A stretch of DNA of 64,000 nucleotides from Burkholderiales bacterium (GCA_016716275.1 JADJWR010000001.1:496001-560000); one strand, 5' to 3'; shown: positions 9,230 to 18,300, numbered from the stretch's first letter. The notes: generated from the letters alone by a model not told the origin. Translations and numbers: made by a program.

Positions 9230-9637
9230 ATGGCAACTGCCAAGAAAGCGAAGAAAGCGGCGAAGAAGGCTCCGGCCAAGAAAACCGCCAAGAAAGCAGC
9301 TCCGAAGAAGGCCACTGCCAAGAAGGCGGCGCCGAAGAAAGCCGCTGCCAAGAAGGCGGCGCCGAAGAAAGCGGCGAAGAAGGTAGCGCGCAAGCCGAAC
9401 GCGGCGTTCATGGCGCCGAAGACCCCGTCGGGCCCGCTGGCCGCGATCATTGGTTCGACCGCCAGGCCGCGCACCCAGGTGACCAGCGACATCTGGGCCT
9501 ACATCAAGAAGAACAAGCTGCAGGACGCCGTCAACAAGCGCATGATCAACGCCGACGAGAAGCTGCGCGAACTGTTCGGCAAGGCCAAGGCCGACATGTT
9601 CGAACTGACCAAGCTGGTCAGCAAGCACCTGAAGTAG
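9230..9637 (+). CDS. Histone H1-like SWIB/MDM2-domain protein
   Basis: A 135-residue DNA-binding protein. Residues 2-56 form a Lys/Ala/Pro tail of repeated AAPKKAA(A/T)KKA units like eukaryotic H1 and bacterial histone H1-like proteins. Residues about 60-135 are a SWIB domain (QVTSDIWAYIKKNKLQD, INADEKLRELFG). ATG 9230 has a good ribosome site (GAGGAG) eight bases upstream; a TTG further up would add residues unlike the family. This fusion is widespread in betaproteobacteria and chlamydiae and is presumed to act in nucleoid organisation. It stands alone between a repeat-bearing leader and a strong terminator. Confidence 0.92.
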   Translation: MATAKKAKKAAKKAPAKKTAKKAAPKKATAKKAAPKKAAAKKAAPKKAAKKVARKPNAAFMAPKTPSGPLAAIIGSTARPRTQVTSDIWAYIKKNKLQDAVNKRMINADEKLRELFGKAKADMFELTKLVSKHLK

Positions 9638-9656
9638 GCTGCGCCGACGGCACCAA

Positions 9657-9684
9657 AAAAGGCCCGCTGTGCGGGCCTTTTGCT
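9657..9684. terminator. Bidirectional rho-independent terminator
   Basis: AAAAGGCCCGC (9657-9667), loop TGT, GCGGGCCTTTT (9671-9681). The stem is 11 bp and is flanked by an A-run on one side and a T-run on the other, so it can stop transcription from both the SWIB gene (+) and the convergent PRPP synthase gene (-). Confidence 0.9.
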
Positions 9685-9695
9685 TTTGCCGTCGC

Positions 9696-10567
9696 CTATG
9701 CCGGCCGCAGCGCGTCGGCGATCAGCGGTGCCACCGACAGCGCGTTGCTCTCGTGCGGCACCGTATCGGTGCTCCAGAACTCCGAGATGCCGGCCGCTTT
9801 CAGCGTCGCGCCGGCCTGCGCTGCCAGCACCGCGTGGGTGACCACCGCGTCGACCCTTGCCGCCCCGGCGGCGAGCAGGGCGCGCGAGGCCGCCGCCAGC
9901 GTGTGACCGCTGCTGGCGACGTCGTCGACCAGCACCACTTCGCGCCCCTCGATCTGCCCGGCCGGCAGTTCGACCTCGACCTCGGTGTCGCCGTGTCTCG
10001 TCTTGCGGCACACCGCCCACGGCAGGCCGTTGAAGGTGGCGGCCACGTGCACCCACTGGGCGGATTCCGCGTCCGGGCCGACCAGCATCGGGCTGCGGCC
10101 GCGCATGGCGACGAAATGGCCGATCAGCGGCGCCGCCGACAGCGCCACCACGCGCGCCAGCGGTATCGCCTCGGCGAGCGTCGCCACCCGGTGCAGGTGC
10201 GGGTCGACGGTGACCACCGCATCGAACAGATCGGCGAGCAGCCGGCCGATCACCCGCTGGCTGACCACCTCGCCGGCGGCGAAGGCGCTGTCCTGTCGCA
10301 TGTAGGCGAGGTACGGGGCGACCAGCGTCAGGTCGCGCGCCCCCCCAGCTCGCGCGCCGTCCGCGCCGCCAGGATCAGCTCGACCAGCTTCTCGTTCGGC
10401 GCATGCAGCGAGCGCAGGATGCGCACCTCGGCGCCGAGTTTCGGCGGCAGGGTCAGCTTCAGCTCGCCGTCGGGAAAGCGGTGGCGGGCGATCCGCTGCA
10501 CCGGCAGCCCGGAGGCGAGCCCCAGCGCGCGGGCGAATGCGACTTCGTCGTCGAAGCAAAGGATCAT
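9696..10567 (-). pseudogene. prs: Ribose-phosphate pyrophosphokinase, frameshifted at a G7 tract
   Basis: Makes PRPP from ribose-5-phosphate and ATP. The start codon at 10567 overlaps the phosphorylase stop (ATGA) and opens with MILCFDDEVAFARAL and RHRFPDGELKL. This frame runs into a stop at 10328. The rest (LTLVAPYLAYMRQDSAF, the PRPP-binding loop VVLVDDVASSGHT) continues in another frame to 9696. The break lies at a run of seven G on the minus strand (10340-10346). One extra G, or two fewer, restores a 289-290-residue protein reading ELG(G)ARDLTLVAPYL. A base-count error in the run or a true frameshift mutation are both possible; the rest of the gene looks intact. Confidence 0.85.
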
Positions 10568-12150
10568 CAGAACTCCGGCGCGAACTCGGCGCTGCGCTCG
10601 GCACCGGCGATCTCGCCGACCCGAAAGCCGCTGGCCCGCGTCGCCACCTCGCGCGCGAAATGCAGCTCGGTCGCGGTGTCGGCGTGGATCCGGTACAGCG
10701 GCTCGCCGCAGGCTACCGGATCGCCGATCTTGCGCAACAGATCGACGCCGGCGCCGGCGGCGTTGGGCGCCCCGGCCAGCCGCGCGATCCTCGACAGGCG
10801 TTCGCAGTCGATCGCCGTCACCACGCCGGACGTCGCTGCGGCTACCTCGTGGGTCATGGCCGCAAGCGGCGGGTTGCGCCAGTCGAAGCCTCGGGCGCCC
10901 TGCGCCTCGACGATCGCCGCCATCGTCAGCCGGGCGCGGCCCGAGTCGAGGATGTCGCGCGCCAGCGCGAAGCCGTCGCCGCCGCGCAGGTCCGGGTCGA
11001 ACTCGAGCACGCGGCCGGCCAGCCGCAGCGCCTTGTTGCGCAGGTCGGCCGGCGCATTCGCCTCGCCGTGCAGGACCTGCATCACGTCGCGCGCCTCCAG
11101 CCTCGGGCCGATGCCGCGGCCGACCGGCTGGCGGCCATCGGTGATCACCACGTCGAGCGTCAGGCCGACGTGGCGGGCCACGTATTCGAACAGTTTCTTC
11201 AGCCGCTGCGCCTGCACCATCGAGCGCACCTTGGCGGTGGGCCCCAGCGGAATGTCGAGCACCAGGTGGGTCGAGCCGGCGGCGAGCTTCTTGCTCAGGA
11301 TCGAGGCGACCATCTGTCCCGGCGAATCGATCGACAGCGGCCGCTCGACCGAGATCAGCACGTCGTCGGCCGGCGACAGCGCGGCGCGCCCGCCCCAGGC
11401 CAGGCAGCCGTGGTGTTCGCTGACGATCTCGCGCAGCCGCTCGAACGGCAGCTCGACCTCGGCCAGCACGTCCATGGTGTCGGCGGTGCCGGCCGGCGAG
11501 GTGATGGCGCGGCTCGAAGTCTTCGGGATCAGCATGCCGTGCGCGGCGACGATCGGCACGATCAGCATCGAGGTGCGGTTGCCCGGGATGCCGCCGATGC
11601 AGTGCTTGTCCACCACCGGCTGCTGCGGCCACTCGAGCCGCTGGCCGACGCCGGCCATCGCCTGCGTCAGGTACAGCACCTCGTCGCGGTCGAGGGCGAA
11701 CTGGTCGGTGGCGACCACGAACGCCGCCAGTTCGATCTTCGAATAGCGGTGCGCGGCGATGTCGCGCACGATCGCCGCGAATTCCGGGCCGGCGAGGCGC
11801 TCGCCGGCGATCTTGCGCTTCAGCGCCCACATCGACGGCGGCGGCTCGGCGTGGCGCACGGCGACCGGCGCGCCTTCGGCCACCGCAAGCTGCGCCCACG
11901 ACTCTTCGGACAGGCCAAGCTCGCGCTCGCCGAGCAGCCGTTCGTCGTCGACCACGTTGAGCATCGCCAGGATGGTGCGGCCATTGGCGGCCACCTCGAC
12001 CTTGGCGAGCGCCTGGAACCCCTCGGCGCGCACCAGCGGGCAGTCGCGGCGCAGATAGACGACGTTCTCGCGCCAGGTGTCGATGCCGATCCGGCGGGCC
12101 TGCAGCCGCGGCCCGCTGCCGGCGGCGGTCGGTTCGTTCAGCGCCGACAC
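10567..12150 (-). CDS. AMP phosphorylase-type thymidine phosphorylase family protein
   Basis: A 527-residue nucleoside/nucleotide phosphorylase. It is longer than bacterial DeoA because of an extra N-terminal domain (about residues 1-95) that is typical of archaeal AMP phosphorylases. Core motifs are DKHCIGGIPGNRTSM, IPKTSSRAITSPAGTADTMDVL (phosphate-binding region), LSKKLAAGSTHLVLDIPLGPTAKV and a C-terminal domain with GDPVACGEPLYRIHAD. Archaeal members convert AMP and phosphate to adenine and ribose-1,5-bisphosphate; the bacterial substrate is not settled by sequence. It sits between a beta-CASP nuclease gene and prs, overlapping the latter. Confidence 0.85.
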   Translation of the reverse strand: MSALNEPTAAGSGPRLQARRIGIDTWRENVVYLRRDCPLVRAEGFQALAKVEVAANGRTILAMLNVVDDERLLGERELGLSEESWAQLAVAEGAPVAVRHAEPPPSMWALKRKIAGERLAGPEFAAIVRDIAAHRYSKIELAAFVVATDQFALDRDEVLYLTQAMAGVGQRLEWPQQPVVDKHCIGGIPGNRTSMLIVPIVAAHGMLIPKTSSRAITSPAGTADTMDVLAEVELPFERLREIVSEHHGCLAWGGRAALSPADDVLISVERPLSIDSPGQMVASILSKKLAAGSTHLVLDIPLGPTAKVRSMVQAQRLKKLFEYVARHVGLTLDVVITDGRQPVGRGIGPRLEARDVMQVLHGEANAPADLRNKALRLAGRVLEFDPDLRGGDGFALARDILDSGRARLTMAAIVEAQGARGFDWRNPPLAAMTHEVAAATSGVVTAIDCERLSRIARLAGAPNAAGAGVDLLRKIGDPVACGEPLYRIHADTATELHFAREVATRASGFRVGEIAGAERSAEFAPEF

Positions 12151-12219
12151 GTTCGAACCTGTCTCCGAATCCGCGACGGCCGCCTTGCGACGACGCGTCC
12201 GCTTTGCCGGCGGTGCCGA

Positions 12220-13614
12220 TCACACTTCATAGTCGGCCTCCGCCTCGGCGATCACGGCGGACCATTTCAGTTCGCGCGCCAGCCGGCTGCTCAAGGTGTG
12301 CGCCGCCAGCGGCTCGCCGTGGTTGATGAACACCGCCCGCGGCCGGCGCGGCACCGCGCGCAGCCACTCGATCAGCGAGTCCTGTCCGGCGTGCGCCGAC
12401 AGCCCGCCGAGCGTGTGCACGCTGGCGTTCACGGCGACCCGCTCGCCGAACAGCTGCACGCTGCGCGCGCCGTCGACGATCCGCCTGCCGAGCGTGCCCG
12501 CCGCCTGGAAGCCGGTGAACATCACGGCGCACTCGCGCCGCGGCAGATTGTGGCGCAGGTGGTGGCGGATCCGGCCCGCCTCGCACATGCCGCTGGCGGC
12601 GATGATCACGGCGCCGCTGCGGATCGAGTTCAGGAACATCGAGTCATCGACGCTCTCGGTGTAGCGCAGGGTGAACGGCAGCTTCCGCGCGCGCTCGGCA
12701 AGGTGGAACTCGGCCGCCTCCTCGTCGATCGCGTCGAGGTGGGCGAAGGTCACCTCGGCCGCCTGCCGCGCCAGTGGCGAGTCGATGAACACCAGCGGCA
12801 CGCGGATGCGCTCCGCCCTGGCCAGCCGGTACAGCAGGATGACGAATTCCTGCGCCCGGCCGAGCGCGAAGGCCGGCACGACCACGTTGCCGCGCCGCTC
12901 CACCAGCGCCTCGTGCAGCACCTCGATCAGCTCGCTCTCGGTGTCGTCGAGCGAACGGTGGTTGCGGTCGCCGTAGGTCGACTCGACCACCAGCACGTCG
13001 GCTGCCGGCGGCGGGTCGCGGTCGCGCACCAGCAGCGCCGAGTTCTCGCCGAGGTCGCCAGAGGCGACCAGCGTGCGGCGCCGCCCGCCGTCGACAAGGC
13101 GGATCTCGGCGGACGCCGCGCCGACGATGTGGCCGGCGTTGTGCAGCCGCACCGCCACCTGCGGGTGGGGCCGGAACTCGACGCCGTAGGGCATCGCGTT
13201 CAGTCGGGTGGCCAGGCGTCGCACGTCGTCGGCCGAGTAAAGCGGTGCTTCGGTGACCGGGCTTCGGCGGCGGCCGGGGCGCGAGGCGCTGCGCGACTGG
13301 ATGAAGGCGCTGTCGGCCAGCATCACCGGCACCAGGTCGGCGGTCGGCTTGGTGCAGTAGATGGCAGGCAGGCCGCTGCCGTGGCGGGGCCAGGCAAAGC
13401 GCGGCAGCAGCCCGCAGTGATCGATGTGCGCGTGAGTGAGAATGACGAAGTCCAGCCGGCCGATCTCGCGTCCATAGGTGCGGCGGTTCTTCGCCGCGGC
13501 GTCGCGGCCGCCCTGGAACATGCCGCAGTCGATGAGGAACCGTACGCCGTCGGCCTCTACCAGCAGGCTCGAGCCGGTCACCTCGCCGGCAGCGCCGAGG
13601 AATTTCAGTTTCAT
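12220..13614 (-). CDS. Metallo-beta-lactamase/beta-CASP (RNA-processing type) hydrolase
   Basis: A 464-residue enzyme with the zinc motif HAHIDH (H61, H63, D65, H66), the GHIVGAAS and SGDLGE metal-binding segments, and beta-CASP elements VVESTYGDR (motif A), SGMCEAGRIRHHLRHNLP (motif B region) and LGGLSAHAGQDSLIEWL (motif C). This is the bacterial YSH1/CPSF-like family, probably an RNA nuclease. It is first in a three-gene minus-strand set with the AMP phosphorylase-type gene (69 bp downstream) and prs, which suggests RNA breakdown feeding nucleotide recycling. Confidence 0.87.
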   Translation of the reverse strand: MKLKFLGAAGEVTGSSLLVEADGVRFLIDCGMFQGGRDAAAKNRRTYGREIGRLDFVILTHAHIDHCGLLPRFAWPRHGSGLPAIYCTKPTADLVPVMLADSAFIQSRSASRPGRRRSPVTEAPLYSADDVRRLATRLNAMPYGVEFRPHPQVAVRLHNAGHIVGAASAEIRLVDGGRRRTLVASGDLGENSALLVRDRDPPPAADVLVVESTYGDRNHRSLDDTESELIEVLHEALVERRGNVVVPAFALGRAQEFVILLYRLARAERIRVPLVFIDSPLARQAAEVTFAHLDAIDEEAAEFHLAERARKLPFTLRYTESVDDSMFLNSIRSGAVIIAASGMCEAGRIRHHLRHNLPRRECAVMFTGFQAAGTLGRRIVDGARSVQLFGERVAVNASVHTLGGLSAHAGQDSLIEWLRAVPRRPRAVFINHGEPLAAHTLSSRLARELKWSAVIAEAEADYEV

Positions 13615-13869
13615 GCGTCAGTCCACCCCGATGCGCGGCAACCCGCGGCGAAGCTCTCCATCACACAGCTTCTATGATCCCGCCATCGGACGAGTTCATC
13701 TATGCGCGAGGTCAGTGATGCCTGAGTTCATCGCCGGTGCGATCGCCATCTGGCCGGCGCGGTCGCTCGCCACCTGCGCCTCGACCACCGGCGACGGTAC
13801 CTGGACCCGGCGCGCCGCGGCCAATTGAATCCGACCCGATTCTGAGCGGCAGGCAGCGCGCCAGGCCCG

Positions 13870-15396
13870 ATGCCCGCGATCGTCCTGGCCACGCTCAACG
13901 CCCGCTACGCGCATGCTTCGCTCGGCCTGCGCTGCCTGCGCGCCAATCTGGGCGGACTGCGCAACGAATCCGAGATCGTCGAGTTCGTCATAGGCGGCCG
14001 CACCGAGGAGTTCGTCGAGCGGCTGCTGGCGCGCGACCCGCGCATCGTCGGCTTCGGCGTCTACATCTGGAACGTCGAGGAGACGACGCGGCTGGTCGCG
14101 GCGCTGAAGACGGTCGCGCCGCAGGTGACGGTGGTGGTCGGCGGACCGGAGGTCAGCCACGAGGTCGACGCGCAGCCGATCTGCCGGCTGGCCGACCACG
14201 TCGTCACCGGCTGGGGCGAGGTCACCTTCGCCGAACTGGCGCGGCAGATCCTGCAGGGACCGCGGCCGCTTACCAAGGTCCACCCCGGCCTGCAGCCGCC
14301 GCTGGCCGAGATCGTATTGCCCTACGGCGAGTACAGCGACGACGACCTGCGCCACCGCCACGTCTACGTCGAGGCCTCGCGCGGCTGCCCGTTCAAGTGC
14401 GAGTTCTGCCTCAGCGCGCTCGACCGCACCGCCTGGCCGTTCCCGCTCGAGCCATTCCTCGCGCAGCTGTCGCGGCTGTACGAGCGCGGCGCGCGCCAGT
14501 TCAGGTTCGTCGACCGCACCTTCAACCTGAAGATCGACGCCTCGCTGGCGATCCTGCAGTTCCTGCTCGACCGCATCGCGGCCGCTCCGGCCGACCCGCC
14601 GTTCGCCCACTTCGAGCTGGTCCCCGACCATCTGCCGGAAAGGCTGCGCGGCGCGATCGCCCGTTTCCCGCCCGGCACGCTGCAGCTGGAGATCGGCATC
14701 CAGACCTTCAACGAGGAGGTGCAGCGGCACATCTCGCGCCGCCAGGACAACGCCGCCGCCGAGGCCAACCTGCGCTGGCTGCGCGAGCGGACGAACGCGC
14801 ACCTGCACGTCGATCTGATCGCCGGGCTGCCGGGCGAGGACGTGGCGAGCTTCGCCCGCGGCTTCGACCGGCTGGTCGCCCTGCGGCCGCACGAGATCCA
14901 GTTCGGGATACTGAAGCGGCTGCGCGGCGCGCCGATCGCCCGTCATGCGCAGGCCTTCGGCCTGCGCTTCAACCCGCAGCCGCCGTACAACATCCTCGCC
15001 ACCGACCGGATCGATTTTCCGACGATGCAGCGGCTGTCGCGCTTCGCCCGCTACTGGGACCTGGTGGCCAACTCCGGGCGGTTCGTTCGCACGCTGCCGC
15101 TGCTGCTCGGCGAAGCGCCGTTCGCCCGCTTCCTCGCCTTTGCCGATGCGCTGTACGCAGCCACCGGCAGGACGCACGCGATCGCCAGCGAGCGGCTGTA
15201 CGAGTTTGCGCACGCGCACCTGCTCGGGCGCGGGGTCGCGGCCGCCGAGGCAAGCGCCGCGCTGGCCGACGACTACCTGGCCAGCGGTGCGCGCGGCAGG
15301 CTCGCTTTCGTCGACCTCGAGCGGCTCGCCGCCGCTCGGCGCGGCGCCGCCAGCGTGGCGGCACCGCAGCGGCAGCGACGCCACCTGCGCGCCTGA
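13870..15396 (+). CDS. B12-binding radical SAM protein
   Basis: A 508-residue enzyme. Residues 1-135 are a cobalamin-binding Rossmann-like domain (VGFGVYIWNVEETTRL, VVVGGPEVS). The radical SAM core follows, with C173-x3-C177-x2-C180 (CPFKCEFC) for the [4Fe-4S] cluster, then LQLEIGIQTFNEEV and VDLIAGLPGED typical of this core, and a DUF4080-like C-terminal part. Substrate unknown. It stands alone; the 255 bases upstream hold no supported gene. Confidence 0.88.
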   Translation: MPAIVLATLNARYAHASLGLRCLRANLGGLRNESEIVEFVIGGRTEEFVERLLARDPRIVGFGVYIWNVEETTRLVAALKTVAPQVTVVVGGPEVSHEVDAQPICRLADHVVTGWGEVTFAELARQILQGPRPLTKVHPGLQPPLAEIVLPYGEYSDDDLRHRHVYVEASRGCPFKCEFCLSALDRTAWPFPLEPFLAQLSRLYERGARQFRFVDRTFNLKIDASLAILQFLLDRIAAAPADPPFAHFELVPDHLPERLRGAIARFPPGTLQLEIGIQTFNEEVQRHISRRQDNAAAEANLRWLRERTNAHLHVDLIAGLPGEDVASFARGFDRLVALRPHEIQFGILKRLRGAPIARHAQAFGLRFNPQPPYNILATDRIDFPTMQRLSRFARYWDLVANSGRFVRTLPLLLGEAPFARFLAFADALYAATGRTHAIASERLYEFAHAHLLGRGVAAAEASAALADDYLASGARGRLAFVDLERLAAARRGAASVAAPQRQRRHLRA

Positions 15397-15470
15397 ACGG
15401 CCTGTTTCGGCGCCCGGCCGGAGACGGCGGGGCATTGGCGGGGGGCGACGGCGGCGATAGCCTTGTGCGC

Positions 15471-16217
15471 ATGCTCTGGCGCCACCTCGACACCTCGCCG
15501 ATCGACATCGACACCGGCGTCGAGCCGGCGATCGCGTACGCGGTGGCCGGCGCGCTGGCGGCGCACACGGTGCCGCTGCTGGCCAGGCGCGACGGCCGCA
15601 TCGAACCGCTGGCCAGCGGCGTGTTCTACCGCGCCGGCCAGCGGCTGTGGCTGGTCACCTGCCGGCACGTGTTCGACGATGGCATCGTGCTCGCCAACCT
15701 CGGCGTGGCGCTGCCGCGCGCCGGTCGCGTGCGCTGGCTGTGCGAGTCGCGGTCGCGTCTGCTCGTCCATCCGGAGCACGACCTGGCGGCGATCGTCATC
15801 GGCACCGGCACGGCCGAGCGCGAGCTGCGCAGCGCCTGGACGGCGCTGCCGCTGGCCGAGTTCGACGAGGCGCCGGCGCATGCGCTGGTGCTGGCGGCCT
15901 GGCCGTACGCGCAGATGCGGCGCATCGACCACGTGCTGCACGCGCGCCCGCTGGTGGTGTTCGCCCGCTGGCTGCAGTCGGGCCAGGACGTGCGGGGCAG
16001 CTACGCGCGCACCGCGAGGCGCACCGACGGGCTCGCGGTGCAGGCGCCGCCGCTCGACGGCGCCTCCGGCGCGACGCTGTGGGCGCTGCGCACCGTGGCG
16101 GCCGACGGCCGCTACGTGCTGCAGCCGGCGGCGGTGCAGTTCGCCTTCAAGCACGACGCCTACATGCGCGGCGCACCGATCAGCGCCCTGCGGCAGCTGC
16201 TGCAGGCGGCCCGGTGA
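15471..16217 (+). CDS. Trypsin-like serine peptidase domain protein
   Basis: A 248-residue protein with a complete chymotrypsin-type triad: H66 in TCRHVFDD, D104 in PEHDLAAIVI, and S199 in DGASGATLW. The two beta-barrel halves are of expected size, but there is no signal peptide and no PDZ domain, so it is probably cytoplasmic and not a classical DegP. ATG 15471 is used because nothing upstream is conserved-looking. Substrate and role are unknown; it converges on the HNH gene, with a weak GGGCGC/GCGCCC hairpin at 16231-16249 between them. Confidence 0.75.
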   Translation: MLWRHLDTSPIDIDTGVEPAIAYAVAGALAAHTVPLLARRDGRIEPLASGVFYRAGQRLWLVTCRHVFDDGIVLANLGVALPRAGRVRWLCESRSRLLVHPEHDLAAIVIGTGTAERELRSAWTALPLAEFDEAPAHALVLAAWPYAQMRRIDHVLHARPLVVFARWLQSGQDVRGSYARTARRTDGLAVQAPPLDGASGATLWALRTVAADGRYVLQPAAVQFAFKHDAYMRGAPISALRQLLQAAR

Positions 16218-16235
16218 GGCGGGATGGTCGGGGCG

Positions 16236-16817
16236 CTAGACGTGCGCCCAGCGCGAGTACTTGGGCAGCGAGACCTGCAGGAACGACATCTGGTCGGCCA
16301 GGATGCGCCGGTTGCTGAGGATGAATCCCTCGTTGCGGCATACCGCGTAGGGCACGTAAACGAGGGGCATGTGCGCTTCCTCCGGCCGGCGGCTGCCCTT
16401 GCGCGTGTTGCATGACCGGCAGGCCGTGACGACGTTGGTCCACTCGTGCCGCCCGCCGCGCGACACCGGCTGGATGTGCTCGACCGTCAGCTCGGCCTCG
16501 GCGAACTGCTGGCCGCAGTAGCCGCAGATGTGGCGGTCACGGACGAACAGCCGCTGCTTGGTCAGCCCGACGTGCGCGTGGCCGGCCGGGATGCGATGGC
16601 GGCCGCGGATCATCACGATCGAACTGGTGATGAACTCCGAACGGCGGCCGGTGCGCTCCTGGGTGCCGCCGCTCCAGGCGAACAGGCTCTCGCCGAGATC
16701 GGTCAGCACCTTGCCGGAGGCGTAGTAGCGGGCGGCGCGGGTCATGCCGGCCCAGCGCACCGGCTGGCCGTGCGTGTCGATGATCAGGATGCGGGGCCCC
16801 GATTCGCCTGCGTACAT
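16236..16817 (-). CDS. HNH endonuclease
   Basis: A 193-residue protein. The HNH domain is in the middle: a structural zinc site C98/C101 (ICGYC) and C133/C136 (CRSC), the catalytic-type His in VEHIQPVSRGG (H114) and Asn in HEWTNVV. The flanking sequence (VLIIDTHGQPVRWAGM-like N-terminus and a LPKYSRWAHV C-terminus) is a widespread proteobacterial form of unknown biological role, usually a chromosomal single gene. No restriction methylase or phage gene is nearby. Confidence 0.88.
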   Translation of the reverse strand: MYAGESGPRILIIDTHGQPVRWAGMTRAARYYASGKVLTDLGESLFAWSGGTQERTGRRSEFITSSIVMIRGRHRIPAGHAHVGLTKQRLFVRDRHICGYCGQQFAEAELTVEHIQPVSRGGRHEWTNVVTACRSCNTRKGSRRPEEAHMPLVYVPYAVCRNEGFILSNRRILADQMSFLQVSLPKYSRWAHV

Positions 16818-16869
16818 GCCGCAATAGTGCCATGCGGCGATGCGGTCTGCTTGCCGGGCCGAACGGCGG

Positions 16870-17130
16870 TCAGGCGCGGCGCCAGCGCGTCAGCGAGAAA
16901 TCGCAGCTCGTCCCGTCGTCGGCGACCACGCGCAGCCGCGGCGGCGACGCGTCGCGGGCGATCAGCAGCCGGCCGCGCGCCTTGCCGTCGAGCGCGAACA
17001 CGGTGTCTCCCTCGCGCATGCCGCCTTGCGCGAGTTCGCGCTGCAGCGCCAGCACGTCGCGCTCGTGCGCGATGCGGTCGAGCTTTTCCTGCAGCGACAG
17101 GGCGGGCGGGGGCGGCAGTTCGGCGGGCAT
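16870..17130 (-). CDS. Small conserved-looking protein of unknown function
   Basis: An 86-residue protein if started at the ATG at 17130 (MPAELPPPPALSLQEK); a TTG at 17157 would add nine residues. After a Pro-rich start it has a short amphipathic helix (EKLDRIAHERDVLALQREL) and then a compact beta-rich tail with a single Cys (DDGTSCDFSLTRWRRA). No signal or membrane segment. I do not recognise a family. Confidence 0.6.
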   Translation of the reverse strand: MPAELPPPPALSLQEKLDRIAHERDVLALQRELAQGGMREGDTVFALDGKARGRLLIARDASPPRLRVVADDGTSCDFSLTRWRRA

Positions 17131-17211
17131 CGTGGTGGACCTGACGGAGCGCCGCAAGTCTCGCCCGGCGACCGGCGGCGCAGTATCCGGACTTGCCCCG
17201 AAGGCATGCCG

Positions 17212-17712
17212 CTAGCGGCGGTCGCCGTCGCCGAGAAAGCGCGGGTCGGGGCCGTTTTCCACCCTGCGCACGATGCCCTGCGCGTCGAAGTAGATCGCCA
17301 TCTCCGATCGCCACAGGTCGGCCTCCAGGTAGGGATACATCCAGGCGACCAGGCCTGTCCGCGAGAAGGGCACGACGATGCGCGGCGGGCCGAACTCGCG
17401 GCGGATGTCGGCCTGCGTGTCGACGCCGATGCGCACGCGCCCGAAGTTCTCCGTCGTGCGCACCTGCCGGACCTCGGCCACGCGCCCGGCACCGTCGAAG
17501 TCGACTGCCCAGACGAACTGCTGCAGGCCACCCAGCGGATAGAACCATCGCTCGCCGCCGCCGGGCAGCGCAAACGCCTCCGGCGGCGCGCCGTGCCGTG
17601 CCAGCACCGTGTCGCGGTCGGCGCCGAGCAGCGATGCATCCGGCGTGGCACAGGCGACGAGGAGGGCGACGGCGAGTGGTGCGAGCAGTGCGCGAAGGCT
17701 AAAGTTCCGCAT
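17212..17712 (-). CDS. Small outer-membrane lipoprotein, SmpA/BamE-like fold suspected
   Basis: A 166-residue lipoprotein: MRNFSLRALLAPLAVALLVAC with the lipobox cysteine at residue 21. The mature part starts with GADRDTVLARHGAPPE, a pattern resembling the helix-turn of SmpA/OmlA (BamE) domains, repeated later as GVDTQADIRREFGPP. Two BamE-like half-repeats are therefore likely. This is an inference from pattern only. The gene is divergent from the SRPBCC gene starting at 17733. Confidence 0.7.
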   Translation of the reverse strand: MRNFSLRALLAPLAVALLVACATPDASLLGADRDTVLARHGAPPEAFALPGGGERWFYPLGGLQQFVWAVDFDGAGRVAEVRQVRTTENFGRVRIGVDTQADIRREFGPPRIVVPFSRTGLVAWMYPYLEADLWRSEMAIYFDAQGIVRRVENGPDPRFLGDGDRR

Positions 17713-17732
17713 ACCGTGCCTCGGGGGGCGAG

Positions 17733-18266
17733 ATGATGAAGTGGATCAAGTGGCTGTTGATCGGCATCGCCGCGCTGCTGCTGCTGTTCGCCGCCGTCGG
17801 CCTGGCCTTGCCGTCGCAGTTCCGCGTCGAACGCAGCGTAGTCATTGCGGCGCCGGCCGAAAAGGTCTATCCGCTGATTGCCTCGCCGGCCGAGTGGAAA
17901 CGCTGGAGCGCCTGGAACCGGCGCGATCCGCAGATGCAGATCGCCTACGGCGGGCCGCCCGCCGGGGTCGGCGCGCGCTGGTCGTGGCGCAGCGAGACCG
18001 AGGGTAACGGCGAGATGGAGTTCACGGAAGCGGTACCCGGCGAACGGCTGGCCTACCGCCTGTCGTTCCCCGAGCTCGGCATGCAGTCGACCGGCGAGCT
18101 GCGCATCGAGCGCGACGGCGAAGGCGTACGCGTCAGCTGGAGCAACGAAGGCGACATGGGCGGAAATCCGGTGAACCGCTGGTTCGGCCTGTTCATGGAC
18201 CGTCTGGTCGGACCGGACTTCGAGGCCGGACTGGGCAACCTGAAACGGGTCGCGGAGGCTGCCTGA
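17733..18266 (+). CDS. SRPBCC (START-like) family protein with N-terminal membrane anchor
   Basis: A 177-residue protein. Residues 3-27 form one hydrophobic helix (WLLIGIAALLLLFAAVGLAL), followed by a polyketide cyclase/START-like domain: VIAAPAEKVYPLIASPAEWKRWSAWNR is the typical opening, and EAVPGERLAYRLSF lies mid-domain. Such proteins bind hydrophobic ligands; the ligand is unknown. It is followed by an MFS transporter 34 bases downstream. Confidence 0.85.
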   Translation: MMKWIKWLLIGIAALLLLFAAVGLALPSQFRVERSVVIAAPAEKVYPLIASPAEWKRWSAWNRRDPQMQIAYGGPPAGVGARWSWRSETEGNGEMEFTEAVPGERLAYRLSFPELGMQSTGELRIERDGEGVRVSWSNEGDMGGNPVNRWFGLFMDRLVGPDFEAGLGNLKRVAEAA

Positions 18267-18300
18267 GCCGGCGCCGCCTGGCGAGGCGCCCCGCCTGGCG

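Noticed and set aside
9240..9390. Regular short repeats that look like a tandem array
   Set aside because: They encode the Lys/Ala/Pro tail of the SWIB protein in frame; there are no spacers of CRISPR type.
12220..13614. Candidate for the exonuclease of the ligase-associated repair system
   Set aside because: At 464 residues with full beta-CASP motifs and a nucleotide-metabolism neighbourhood, it fits the YSH1/CPSF-like family rather than the shorter ligase-associated exonuclease.
13718..13828. 36-codon frame in the gap before the radical SAM gene
   Set aside because: No ribosome site, no conserved-looking features and no overlap with neighbours; treated as chance.
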